Shown here in pieces: positions 39,701 to 47,352 of a stretch of 51,864 bases of DNA. A program made the position numbers and the translations under genes. The notes under the pieces were generated by a model, which saw only the letters and a list, made by a program, of their open reading frames with translations, was not told where the DNA came from and did no database searches. The DNA is from Chitinophagaceae bacterium (GTDB taxonomy: Bacteria > Bacteroidota > Bacteroidia > Chitinophagales > Chitinophagaceae), in assembly GCA_019752295.1 (NCBI GenBank), contig JAIEMK010000035.1, positions 1-51,864 of the forward strand, read 5' to 3'. The first letter of the stretch is position 1, and each line of letters opens with the position of its first letter.

Positions 39701-39853
39701 CCTTAATTCCTCATCGGTAAATGTTTTGAGCATTTCTTCACCTGCTACCAGGTTTTGCCAGAATTTCCTGTAATTCTCACTTTTCGGAAAATGACCGGAT
39801 ATACCAATTATTGCTATTTCCAAGCCATCATATTTCTTTTCGTCCATAGCCAT
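36791..39853 (-). CDS. Type I PKS module (KS-AT-ACP), malonyl-specific, no reductive domains
   Basis: A 1020-residue module. The ketosynthase (about 10-430) has C182 in DTACSSS and the two catalytic His motifs EAHGTAT and NIGHLDAAAG. The acyltransferase (about 525-820) has the nucleophile S624 in GHSIGE and the substrate motif HAFH at 720-723, typical of malonyl-CoA rather than methylmalonyl-CoA (YASH). The ACP has S966 in LGGDSLKAM and the protein ends FTTII. There is no KR, DH, ER or MT domain, so the product would keep a beta-keto group. The N-terminus begins directly with the KS and lacks the TubC_N-like domain of the NRPSs. It lies 6 bp after the upstream NRPS and 7 bp before the next. 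It extends the Hpg-bearing chain by two carbons if the gene order is the assembly order. Confidence 0.94.
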   Translation of the reverse strand: MAMDEKKYDGLEIAIIGISGHFPKSENYRKFWQNLVAGEEMLKTFTDEELRNSGVSENMIQDKLYVKTMGVLDNKDQFDRGFFGYSAEEASFMDPQIRLFHEHCWKALEDAGYASLIEKRKIGLFGASSSNDTWKIHTYKKADSAAIDPFYLNMLASQNFISSLTSYKLNLTGPAYYIDTACSSSLIAVHMACRSLLTKECDIALAGGVSIKTQRQKGYSYKEGMVRSVDGHCRAFDYESSGTASGEGIGIVVLKKLNEAIAERDNIYAIIKGSATNNDGNRKVGFTAPSIQGQAECIKKAHKFAGVEPDSIGYVEAHGTATKLGDPIEISALNEAFASGRKEKYCAIGSVKTNIGHLDAAAGVTGLIKTALCLHYQKIPASLNYKKPNPEIDFDSGPFYVNTSLLEWQRKNHQPLRAGISSFGMGGTNAHVVMEEWTRRLAADASNNFKLLTLSAKTESSLNRYFTQLYKFLFDEPGVDLEDMAYSFNIGRRPFIYRKSIVYRTGQELSSLLAKAITAKEYQKSQAYSSVVFMFPGQGSQYVNMTHGLYMGIPVFRKQMDLGFAILEKLTGIRFQDILYAQNDISPQVDQTRYTQPLIFLTQYSLAQTLLSMGINCTSMIGHSIGEYVCACISGVFSFEDSLRLVVKRAELMSNLPGGVMLSAAINLLQAKDFICEGISLAAVNSHKQVVFSGDSQSVSMLMNKLQAAGIPHIELHTSHAFHSAMMEPILEDFRRAFEDVTVNHDVQPAFISNLTGQFIKKEEACSPEYWVEHLRNTVLFADGIETLLSTHPNAAFIEVGSGSTLTNLLKQATPDGNEKLFAINIIRSFKDDKDDMKHFISRIGKLWEAGVYINWELYHQHDKLYRVSLPTYSFEPERYISEADPFEGTSVFNNPQKQISGDIETDSWEAPIPLPDKKLERPALSNPYCGPVTETEKILVDIMENFFGIRQIGTEDNFFELGGDSLKAMALLQQIKNRFALTFTLKEMFEYKDIKQIATGIDERIWLNKQSEKQFTTII

Positions 39854-39859
39854 TTTGAA

Positions 39860-42800
39860 TCAAAATTTATTCAAGTCTGATAAAAGTCCAGCTCTATCAA
39901 AGTCTTCAGTTTCGATAGAATTGGGAACAACAACAATACAAGTGAGATGATCAACTAAGCTGCGTATAGTGGGGTATTGAAATAGAAGTGTAACGTGAAT
40001 CTCCTGATTTAACGCATGGCTTACCTGCTTTGCTAAACGGATAATTTTTATCGAATTGCCACCTGCTTCGAAAAAATTATTAGTCACCCCGATTTTTTCA
40101 TTTCCTAATATCTCCTTCCAAATTTTAACCAGTTTGGTTTCAATTTCACTATTCGGGGCTACATAATCAGTTGAAGATTGCACTTCGAGTCCTTGCATTT
40201 CCTTCAAAGCTTTTTTGTCCAGCTTACCATTTGGTGTAGTTGGTAAATGATCCACCCGTATAATGTGACCAGGTATCATATAAGCTGGTAAAACTTTGGT
40301 CAGGTGATCCCGGATCTCAGAACAATTAATAATATTCCGGCTGACCACATACATAACCAGTTCGTTTTCGCCGTGATCGTTAATAACGTCTATTACAACA
40401 GCTATGTCTATTCCGGGATAGTGCTGCATAACAACTTCAATTTCGCCCAACTCGATCCGGTATCCGCGGATTTTTACCTGGTTATCCAAGCGCCCGTAAT
40501 ATTCTATTGTACCGTTGGGTAACCATTTTCCTGTATCACCTGTTCGATAAATATTGCCTTCCTTTTGAAGCATATCTGGAATAAATTTTTCAGCCGTTAA
40601 ACCAGGTTGATTAAGGTATCCTCTTGCAACGGTATTTCCCGCAATATAAATTTCACCTACAACACCTGCCGGCAAAAGCTGCTGCTGGGAATCAAGCACA
40701 TACACGGTGGTATATTTATTCGGCGCACCGATTATTGATCCCTTAAAAGGTTTGGTATCTTTAGCTTGATATTGTGCACTAGTTACAAAAATGGTACTCT
40801 CTGTCGGCCCATACAATACATTGATACAAGCCCCTGGAAATACGGTCCGCATTTGATTTAATACTGCGGTTGGTACTGCATCTCCTCCTATAAAAAGATC
40901 TTTCACACCGGCAAATGCATTTTCAGTATGAGTACTGCTGATCTGGAGAAGAATCTGGGTCATTAATGTTGGCACTGCATGGATAGCAGTCATACCCTGT
41001 AATCTTTGGCAGAGGTTTGCAATATCCCGGATATTATCTTTGCTGAGGATTATTGCTGTTCCACCTGAAAGAAGCGGAAGCAGTAGTTCGAACAAAGAAA
41101 TATCAAAAGAAGGCGATGCTAAATGCGGCATTACAATTTTGTAGCCTGTATCATATTTTTCTTTGCAGTTTGCTGCAAAGAATGAAATGCTTTTGTGTTC
41201 AATCACAACACCTTTCGGTCTTCCAGTTGACCCGGATGTATAAATTATGTATGCTGCTTGTTGCGGCCCAATGTGCACTTCATTGTTTTCAATGCTATAC
41301 TGATGTGCCTGAAGTTGAAAAGCGTTCAATTCCGTTTCATTTATCACGATCCTGCACTTACTGTCTTCAAGAATATAATCTATCCTTTCCTGTGGATAGT
41401 CAGAATCAATTGGAACATATACTCCGCCGCTTTTCAATATCGCCAGAATTGAAATGATTATCCATTCACTCCGATCCAGTTGCATACCAACTATATCATT
41501 TAAACCGATACTATAGCATTCTTTTAAATAACTGCTCAACTGGTTAGATCTTTGATTTAGTTCGTGGTAAGTCAAGGACACCCCTTCGAACACTATCGCC
41601 AGATCATCTGGCGTGTTAGCTACCTGAGCTTCAAATTTATCGATGATGCTGTCGTTTTTTTCACTATGATGTATTACAGGTGTATTAAACTTGACTAGGA
41701 TTTCGGATTTTTCCGCATCACTCAAATAATCAAGGTCCCGGATTTCTTTTGAAGGATTTTTTAAGATGGCGACTAAAAGCTGTTCAAAATGCCTGGCCAT
41801 TTGATCAATAAAATTTGCAGAATAAATATCACTGTTATACCCGAGACTGAAATGCAAGCCCGATGTGTTTTCGGAAAAAGTAAATGTCAAATCAAACTTA
41901 CAAATTGTACTATCCTCAAGGCAACTTCTTACTGTTAAACCATCAGCCTGTTCCGCTTCTTCAAAAAGTTTGGATGTATCATCCTGGAGGGTTACCATAA
42001 TATCAAACAACGGATTCCGGCTAATATCCCGTCGCCCGGGAAGCCCCTCCAGCAATTCATCAAATGGATACAACTGGTGCTTATAAGCATCTATTGCTAT
42101 TTGCCGTGTATAAGCCAGTATTTGTTTATAATTTTGTGAGTCCTTAAATCGACTGCGAATAGGTAGCGTGTTAACATAAAAACCAATCTGATTTTTTAGA
42201 TCCGAGTGATCCCTTCCTGCTATCGGCGTTCCTACAATAATGTCCTCCTGTGCTGAATATTTATGCAACAATATATTAACGGCTGCCAAAAGGCCTATAA
42301 AAAGAGTCGTGTTGTTCTCCCGGCAAAGCATTTGTAACTTTTGACTTTCTGAAGCCGAAAGCATCCTTTGAACAACACCACCTCTGTAGGTTTTAACGGA
42401 AGGCCGTAGTTGATCACCTGGGATATTCAGAACAGGAAGCTCTCCGGAAAACTGATTTAACCAATAGGACTTATGCTCAAGCATTGAGTTTTGTTTCAAC
42501 TGTTTCTGTTGCCATTGTGCATAGTCCTTATATTGAATTTTTAAAGGTTCCAAGGAGTTCAAAACGCCCCCTTTGTTATAAGAGTTGTAGAAAAATAAAA
42601 GCTCTTTAATCAAAACTCCCATCGACCAACCATCACTAATTATATGATGCATTACATAGCTGAATACCCATTGTTGGTCGCCTGATTGATATAATTTAGC
42701 CCGAATAAGCGGGCCGTTGGCCAGATCGAAAGATAATCCCGCATCTTTTGCCGCTTCTGATTTAACAAGCGACGCAACATCCTTCTTACCACGCAGATCG

Positions 42801-43288
42801 TTGTACACTAACTGAAAACGGGAAGCATCTACTTCATGAATTATTTGATACACCTGGCCGTCCTGATCCTCATGAAAAACCGTGCGCAAACTTTCATGGC
42901 GCTCTATAACGGCCAGAAAAGAATAAGACAATGCGTTTATATCAAGATTTCCTTCTAAAAGATAACAAGCCGGCATATTATATGCGATATCACCTTTTTC
43001 AAATTGACTTAATATCCATAACCTTTGTTGGGAAGATGACAACACATAGGAAGTGCCGGGCTCAGCCAATGGTATAGGATCAAGCAAATGATTAATTTGG
43101 TTTCTTTTCAGGTATGAAACGATCGAATTTTTATTCGAACGAATCTTCGCCAATAAAGACTCCTCTAAAACAGGTTTTGAAGAGGTAACTTTCAGGTTGT
43201 CATCGATCAAATCCAGGCGGATACCGGATCTCCGTAACTCTGTAATAACCATTTCAATATCGTTTTCACGAAAGCTGAGCTCTGCCAT
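39860..43288 (-). CDS. NRPS, one module (docking-C-A-T), predicted 4-hydroxyphenylglycine
   Basis: A 1142-residue module: TubC_N-like docking (1-65), C (about 75-510, MHHIISDGWS), A (about 535-1030), T (about 1045-1115). The T motif is AGGNSIK rather than LGGxS, still with the phosphopantetheine Ser. The ten A-domain residues read DIFHFGLIFK, matching seven of ten positions of the Hpg code DIFHLGLLCK known from CDA-type synthetases, including the diagnostic DIFH and GL. This agrees with Hpg genes in the same cluster. The C-terminus ends LLSDLNKF, unlike the beta-branched tails of the others, fitting transfer to a PKS that lacks the docking domain. It lies 6 bp before the PKS. Its 215-bp upstream gap is the longest inside the assembly-line part and may hold a promoter, though I recognise none. 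Confidence 0.93.
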   Translation of the reverse strand: MAELSFRENDIEMVITELRRSGIRLDLIDDNLKVTSSKPVLEESLLAKIRSNKNSIVSYLKRNQINHLLDPIPLAEPGTSYVLSSSQQRLWILSQFEKGDIAYNMPACYLLEGNLDINALSYSFLAVIERHESLRTVFHEDQDGQVYQIIHEVDASRFQLVYNDLRGKKDVASLVKSEAAKDAGLSFDLANGPLIRAKLYQSGDQQWVFSYVMHHIISDGWSMGVLIKELLFFYNSYNKGGVLNSLEPLKIQYKDYAQWQQKQLKQNSMLEHKSYWLNQFSGELPVLNIPGDQLRPSVKTYRGGVVQRMLSASESQKLQMLCRENNTTLFIGLLAAVNILLHKYSAQEDIIVGTPIAGRDHSDLKNQIGFYVNTLPIRSRFKDSQNYKQILAYTRQIAIDAYKHQLYPFDELLEGLPGRRDISRNPLFDIMVTLQDDTSKLFEEAEQADGLTVRSCLEDSTICKFDLTFTFSENTSGLHFSLGYNSDIYSANFIDQMARHFEQLLVAILKNPSKEIRDLDYLSDAEKSEILVKFNTPVIHHSEKNDSIIDKFEAQVANTPDDLAIVFEGVSLTYHELNQRSNQLSSYLKECYSIGLNDIVGMQLDRSEWIIISILAILKSGGVYVPIDSDYPQERIDYILEDSKCRIVINETELNAFQLQAHQYSIENNEVHIGPQQAAYIIYTSGSTGRPKGVVIEHKSISFFAANCKEKYDTGYKIVMPHLASPSFDISLFELLLPLLSGGTAIILSKDNIRDIANLCQRLQGMTAIHAVPTLMTQILLQISSTHTENAFAGVKDLFIGGDAVPTAVLNQMRTVFPGACINVLYGPTESTIFVTSAQYQAKDTKPFKGSIIGAPNKYTTVYVLDSQQQLLPAGVVGEIYIAGNTVARGYLNQPGLTAEKFIPDMLQKEGNIYRTGDTGKWLPNGTIEYYGRLDNQVKIRGYRIELGEIEVVMQHYPGIDIAVVIDVINDHGENELVMYVVSRNIINCSEIRDHLTKVLPAYMIPGHIIRVDHLPTTPNGKLDKKALKEMQGLEVQSSTDYVAPNSEIETKLVKIWKEILGNEKIGVTNNFFEAGGNSIKIIRLAKQVSHALNQEIHVTLLFQYPTIRSLVDHLTCIVVVPNSIETEDFDRAGLLSDLNKF

Positions 43289-43504
43289 TAGCGTCTACTA
43301 AGTATTGGTTTCATTAATTGAATGATAGTCATATTTCGACACTTATCCATTGGATGGAATAGTATGCGCAAACATTATCAACAGCGCCTATTTCTTAAGA
43401 AAAACTTCAGGCTGGCTGTCATTATAGGAGAATAGGTATTACTTATCATATAAAGTAAAATGATTCAATTTTCAGTTTTTATGTTTCATTCTGAGGGTTG
43501 AATG

Positions 43505-44185
43505 TTAGAATAGATCGCCCCATAATTTAATAAACATAGGTATGTCATGCAGTTGAAATACCAGGAAAATAAAAATATAAGGCTTATAATTAATGCCTTT
43601 TTTAACAGCCAGAAATAGCATTGTTAAAATAACCAGGTCAGTAAAACACATTACAATGGCTTCGGCTACTGGATAAGTTGGATTGAATACCCCTAATGCT
43701 CTTGTCAGACTCGGATTAATAAATATAAAACCTGTAGCAACCATATATATTCCATGCAAAAAAGGATTGCGCCTATAGACTAATGCAAGCACGTAAAAAA
43801 GAAGGAATTGAAAGGCATGCACTTCCTGTGAATGCATTATGATGATTACATCTAGCAGCGAGTATTCCTCAAGGTGATACTTATTGTAGTATCTTATCAT
43901 CAGGAAAATCAGTGATGCTAAAATAAGCGGCGCAAGTACATAAGTTATTTTACCCAAACATTTATGCCATTTGTACTTTTTATAATGTACCAGAATAGGC
44001 TGCACAAAAAGCAAGAGTACCCAGGACATTAAAAAAGTAAAATGCCAATGTAATAAAACCGGGGTTTTTTCAAAATGAGGAATCAGTCCAAAATATGTTT
44101 TAAAAAAACCCACAAATACAAAAAAGAGTAAAATCAATGAGAAATAGATCCCGCCTTTGTATACAAATTTATAGTTGTTATTCAT
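43505..44185 (-). CDS. Small polytopic membrane protein, paralogue of the one at 2.9 kb
   Basis: A 226-residue integral membrane protein with about six to seven hydrophobic helices. It keeps the same landmarks as the protein at 2869-3573: FFKTYF after the first helix, H-x-H (HWHFT), Trp helix ending in QP, YKKYKWH then G, YVLAPLI, and an FINPSLTRA phrase in the fifth helix region that matches FINPITRR. No enzyme motif is recognised. It lies between prolyl oligopeptidase and the first NRPS gene on the cluster strand. An immunity, envelope or export-accessory role is only suggested by its position and duplication. Confidence 0.75.
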   Translation of the reverse strand: MNNNYKFVYKGGIYFSLILLFFVFVGFFKTYFGLIPHFEKTPVLLHWHFTFLMSWVLLLFVQPILVHYKKYKWHKCLGKITYVLAPLILASLIFLMIRYYNKYHLEEYSLLDVIIIMHSQEVHAFQFLLFYVLALVYRRNPFLHGIYMVATGFIFINPSLTRALGVFNPTYPVAEAIVMCFTDLVILTMLFLAVKKGINYKPYIFIFLVFQLHDIPMFIKLWGDLF

Positions 44186-44274
44186 TATTAGTATTTAAAG
44201 GATGAATATAATATTGGTATTTTAAAAAAAAGCAGGCTTCAGACGGATTTGTATATGAATATTTTGCTACGCAT

Positions 44275-46368
44275 TTAATCATTCAGCACATCATTAAAAT
44301 CCACTTCCATATTTGCAAAGAGAAATGCCCATTTATCGGTTTGACTGTTTATTATTTGTTCGGTTGATTTTCCGGCACCGTGACCCGAGTTTATCTCAAC
44401 ACTGATTAGCACAGGCGCAGTACCTTGCTGGGATTCCTGCAAGCCAGCTGTAAATTTAAACGAGTGGGAGGCAACAACTCTGTCATCATGATCTGCTGTA
44501 GTAATCAGGGTTGCCGGGTATTTTCCAGGTTTCAAATTATGATACGGTGAATATCCCAGAAGGTATTCAAACATTTCAGGGGAGTCTTCTGGTTGTCCAT
44601 ACTCATGTGCCCATGCTTCGCCAAGCGTAAATTTATTATACCGTAACATATCCAGTACAGCCACATCAAGCAACGCGACTTTGCAGAAATCAGGCTGTTT
44701 TGTTATAGTAGCACCTACTAATAAACCACCATTGGAGGCACCGGAAATGGCCAGATATTCTTTCGAAGTATACCTATGTAAAAAAAGGTATTCTGCTGCA
44801 GCGGCAAAATCATCAAACACATTGTGCTTATTAAACTTGGTTCCTGCATCGTGCCAGTTCTTACCATATTCTCCGCCGCCGCGAACGTTAGGCACCGCAT
44901 AAACACCGCCCTGCTCCAAAAATATTATGTTTGATGTGCTGAAGTTTGGTGTCAGGCTGAAACCAAACCCTCCATAAGCATGCAAAAGTGCAGGGTTTTT
45001 CCCATTCAGAACAATCCCCTTTTTGTGTGTGATAATCATTGGAATCTGTGTTCCGTCTCCCGATGTATAAAAAACCTGCTTGGATTCATATTTTTCCTGA
45101 TCAAAGCAAACGTCTGAGCTTTTATAAACTTCTGAGATCCCTGATGAGATATCATATTTATATATTGTTGGCGGACAGATATACGATGTGAATACATAAT
45201 ATGTTTCCTTCTCCCCTATGCGGGTTCCAAACCCTGATGCAGTTCCCGCTGAAGGAAAATTCAGCGTATGCAATAATTCTCCATCCATATTGTATTGACA
45301 GACAAATGATATGGCGTTTTTGGCATAATTGCAAAATAGAACACCTCCACCGGTTGAAGCAGTAAACACATTTTCTGTTTCGGGCAAAAAGTCCTCCCAG
45401 TAGTTGGGCGTGGGATTATTAAAATCTACAGTTACTACTTTAAAATTTGGTGCGTGTAAATTTGTATAAATGTATAACCGGCTTCCAACATTAGTCAAGA
45501 CACTTGTCTGGCTATCAAAATTGTTTACAATACATTTTATTTCTCCATCTTTTTCGGATAGGTCTTTTATGTATAATTCATTGTCGGTGGCTGCCATTGC
45601 TGTTCCAATCACTAAAAAACGCTCATCTTCGGTAAGATAAGCTAGTACAAAGCGCCTGGGATCTTCAGCATTACCGAATATCATCTCATCATCACTCTGT
45701 GGTGTCCCGATCTTATGATAATAAAGGGTAGCAAATTCCTTTTTTGCGGATAGATCATTAGCTGCTGGGTAACGGCTATAAAAAAAACCATCGTTTCCTT
45801 TCCATGCAACGAAAGAAAATTTAATGTTGATCAGAATGTCGCCAATCATGCTTTTATCATGGGTATTCATTACCATAACCTTCCGCCAATCTGAGCCAGA
45901 TTCTGATATTTGAAATGCAGCCAGACTAACGTCTTTGCTGAAATCAATCCCCGACAGGGAAATGGAACCGTCTATTGAAAACATATTTGGGTCAATGAAA
46001 ACTTCGGTTTCTCCATTATCGTCCTGTCTGTATAGCACTGAATGATTCTGTAGACCATTATTTTTATAATAATAAGTATATGGGGCCAACCTAAAAGGAA
46101 CACTGTATTTTTCGTAATCCCATATTTTGTTAAGCCTTTGTCTTATGCTTTCCCGAAAGGGTATTCGTGAAAAATAATCCTGCGTGATACTATTTTCCTG
46201 CTCGATCCATTCCTTGGTATCAGAGGTACTGTCGTCTTCTAGCCAACTATAAGGGTCGCTTATTATTCTATTAAAGTAAGAATGGGTTATGCCTGATTTT
46301 TTTGCTTTTGGATATACCCATTTCCCTACATTCATTTCCTGTAATTGTTTAATTGGGTCGATATTCAA
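44275..46368 (-). CDS. Prolyl oligopeptidase (S9A family)
   Basis: A 697-residue serine peptidase with N-terminal linker, seven-bladed beta-propeller (about 75-420) and C-terminal alpha/beta hydrolase. The nucleophile is S545 in SGASNGG; the acid lies in TADHDDRVV and the base is the His of NSGHGAG near residue 662. No signal peptide is visible, so it is probably cytosolic. S9A enzymes cleave after proline in short peptides. None of the predicted residues is clearly proline, so its job in the cluster is open: trimming a precursor, degrading product taken back up (resistance), or an unrelated housekeeping function. It lies 76 bp after prephenate dehydrogenase and 89 bp before the membrane protein. 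Confidence 0.92.
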   Translation of the reverse strand: MNIDPIKQLQEMNVGKWVYPKAKKSGITHSYFNRIISDPYSWLEDDSTSDTKEWIEQENSITQDYFSRIPFRESIRQRLNKIWDYEKYSVPFRLAPYTYYYKNNGLQNHSVLYRQDDNGETEVFIDPNMFSIDGSISLSGIDFSKDVSLAAFQISESGSDWRKVMVMNTHDKSMIGDILINIKFSFVAWKGNDGFFYSRYPAANDLSAKKEFATLYYHKIGTPQSDDEMIFGNAEDPRRFVLAYLTEDERFLVIGTAMAATDNELYIKDLSEKDGEIKCIVNNFDSQTSVLTNVGSRLYIYTNLHAPNFKVVTVDFNNPTPNYWEDFLPETENVFTASTGGGVLFCNYAKNAISFVCQYNMDGELLHTLNFPSAGTASGFGTRIGEKETYYVFTSYICPPTIYKYDISSGISEVYKSSDVCFDQEKYESKQVFYTSGDGTQIPMIITHKKGIVLNGKNPALLHAYGGFGFSLTPNFSTSNIIFLEQGGVYAVPNVRGGGEYGKNWHDAGTKFNKHNVFDDFAAAAEYLFLHRYTSKEYLAISGASNGGLLVGATITKQPDFCKVALLDVAVLDMLRYNKFTLGEAWAHEYGQPEDSPEMFEYLLGYSPYHNLKPGKYPATLITTADHDDRVVASHSFKFTAGLQESQQGTAPVLISVEINSGHGAGKSTEQIINSQTDKWAFLFANMEVDFNDVLND

Positions 46369-46445
46369 CTAAATGTTTTTCAGTAATACGTTAACCGTAC
46401 ACATGTGATAGCTTTTCAATGGAAAAATATTTTCCTTTTGCACCG

Positions 46446-47285
46446 TTATTTCAATATCCGCCTAATCCCATTTGCATTTTCGATTAGTTCCTGAAGATAT
46501 ACATAGTTGCCTTTTTCAAGACTTACTTTAAACTTACGCAGTTGGCTAATATGCTCATTAAGTACATCGAGGATATTTTCTCTATTTTGTATAAATATGT
46601 GCAGCCACATAAGCGGATCACTTTTTGCCAGTCGTACAGTACTTTCAAAACCTCCGCTGGCCAGTTCAAAAATAGTATCCTCTTCACGTTCCTTTTCAAG
46701 TACTGTATTTGCCAGCGCAAAAGAAATGATGTGTGAAATATGACTAACATAAGCTACGTGTACATCATGATCTTTTGCATCCATATAAACGATACGCATG
46801 CCTAACGCGCGGTAAACTTTCTCTACCATATTTATTGCATCTATATCACTTTTTTCCTTGTTACATATTACAGTAGCCCTGTTCACAAAAGCTCCCCTAA
46901 CAACTGAAGCGGGTCCGCTGTTTTCAGTTCCCCACATCGGGTGAGTGCCAACAAATCTTCTACGGTTGGTATGGTATGCAATAACGTTGAGCAACTCTTC
47001 TTTGGTGGAACCAACATCCATCAGAACCTGCTTATCAGTTAAATCTAAAATAAGTGGCAGAAGCTTTACAGCGATGTTCACCGGTACAGCAAGGATAACA
47101 AGATCAGATAGTGGAAGGGCATCTTCCCACGACAATACTTCATCCACTAAGTATAGCTCTAAAGCTTTCCTTTGGTGCATTATATTATCATCAACACCAA
47201 TGATTTTATCTGCAAATCCTTTTTCTTTTAGGGCTAAAGCCATAGAACCACCTATCAGGCCAGTTCCGATGATTGTTATTGTCAT
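46446..47285 (-). CDS. tyrA: Prephenate dehydrogenase (Hpg precursor supply)
   Basis: A 279-residue NAD(P)-dependent enzyme oxidatively decarboxylating prephenate to 4-hydroxyphenylpyruvate. The Rossmann motif is GTGLIGGS (6-13). Family landmarks follow: GTHPMWGTENSG, the active-site His region SHISHIISFAL, and FELASGGFESTVRLA. It has no fused chorismate mutase or ACT domain, matching the short cluster-borne form found with hmaS, hmo and hpgT in actinobacterial Hpg clusters. Loss of the ACT domain would free it from tyrosine feedback. It is separated from the other Hpg genes by about 13 kb but on the same strand. It might instead be the chromosomal tyrosine enzyme, which I think less likely in this context. 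Confidence 0.9.
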   Translation of the reverse strand: MTITIIGTGLIGGSMALALKEKGFADKIIGVDDNIMHQRKALELYLVDEVLSWEDALPLSDLVILAVPVNIAVKLLPLILDLTDKQVLMDVGSTKEELLNVIAYHTNRRRFVGTHPMWGTENSGPASVVRGAFVNRATVICNKEKSDIDAINMVEKVYRALGMRIVYMDAKDHDVHVAYVSHISHIISFALANTVLEKEREEDTIFELASGGFESTVRLAKSDPLMWLHIFIQNRENILDVLNEHISQLRKFKVSLEKGNYVYLQELIENANGIRRILK

Positions 47286-47352
47286 TTAACCAATAATGAA
47301 TGAAAATGGATGCCGCAATGCAATGTCCTAAGTGTAACAGTCCCCATAGTAT

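Noticed and set aside
43289..43504. Bacteroidota promoter (TAnnTTTG, -33 TTTG) in this and other gaps
   Set aside because: Only single-mismatch -7 boxes without a partner at the right spacing were found; not reliable enough to report.
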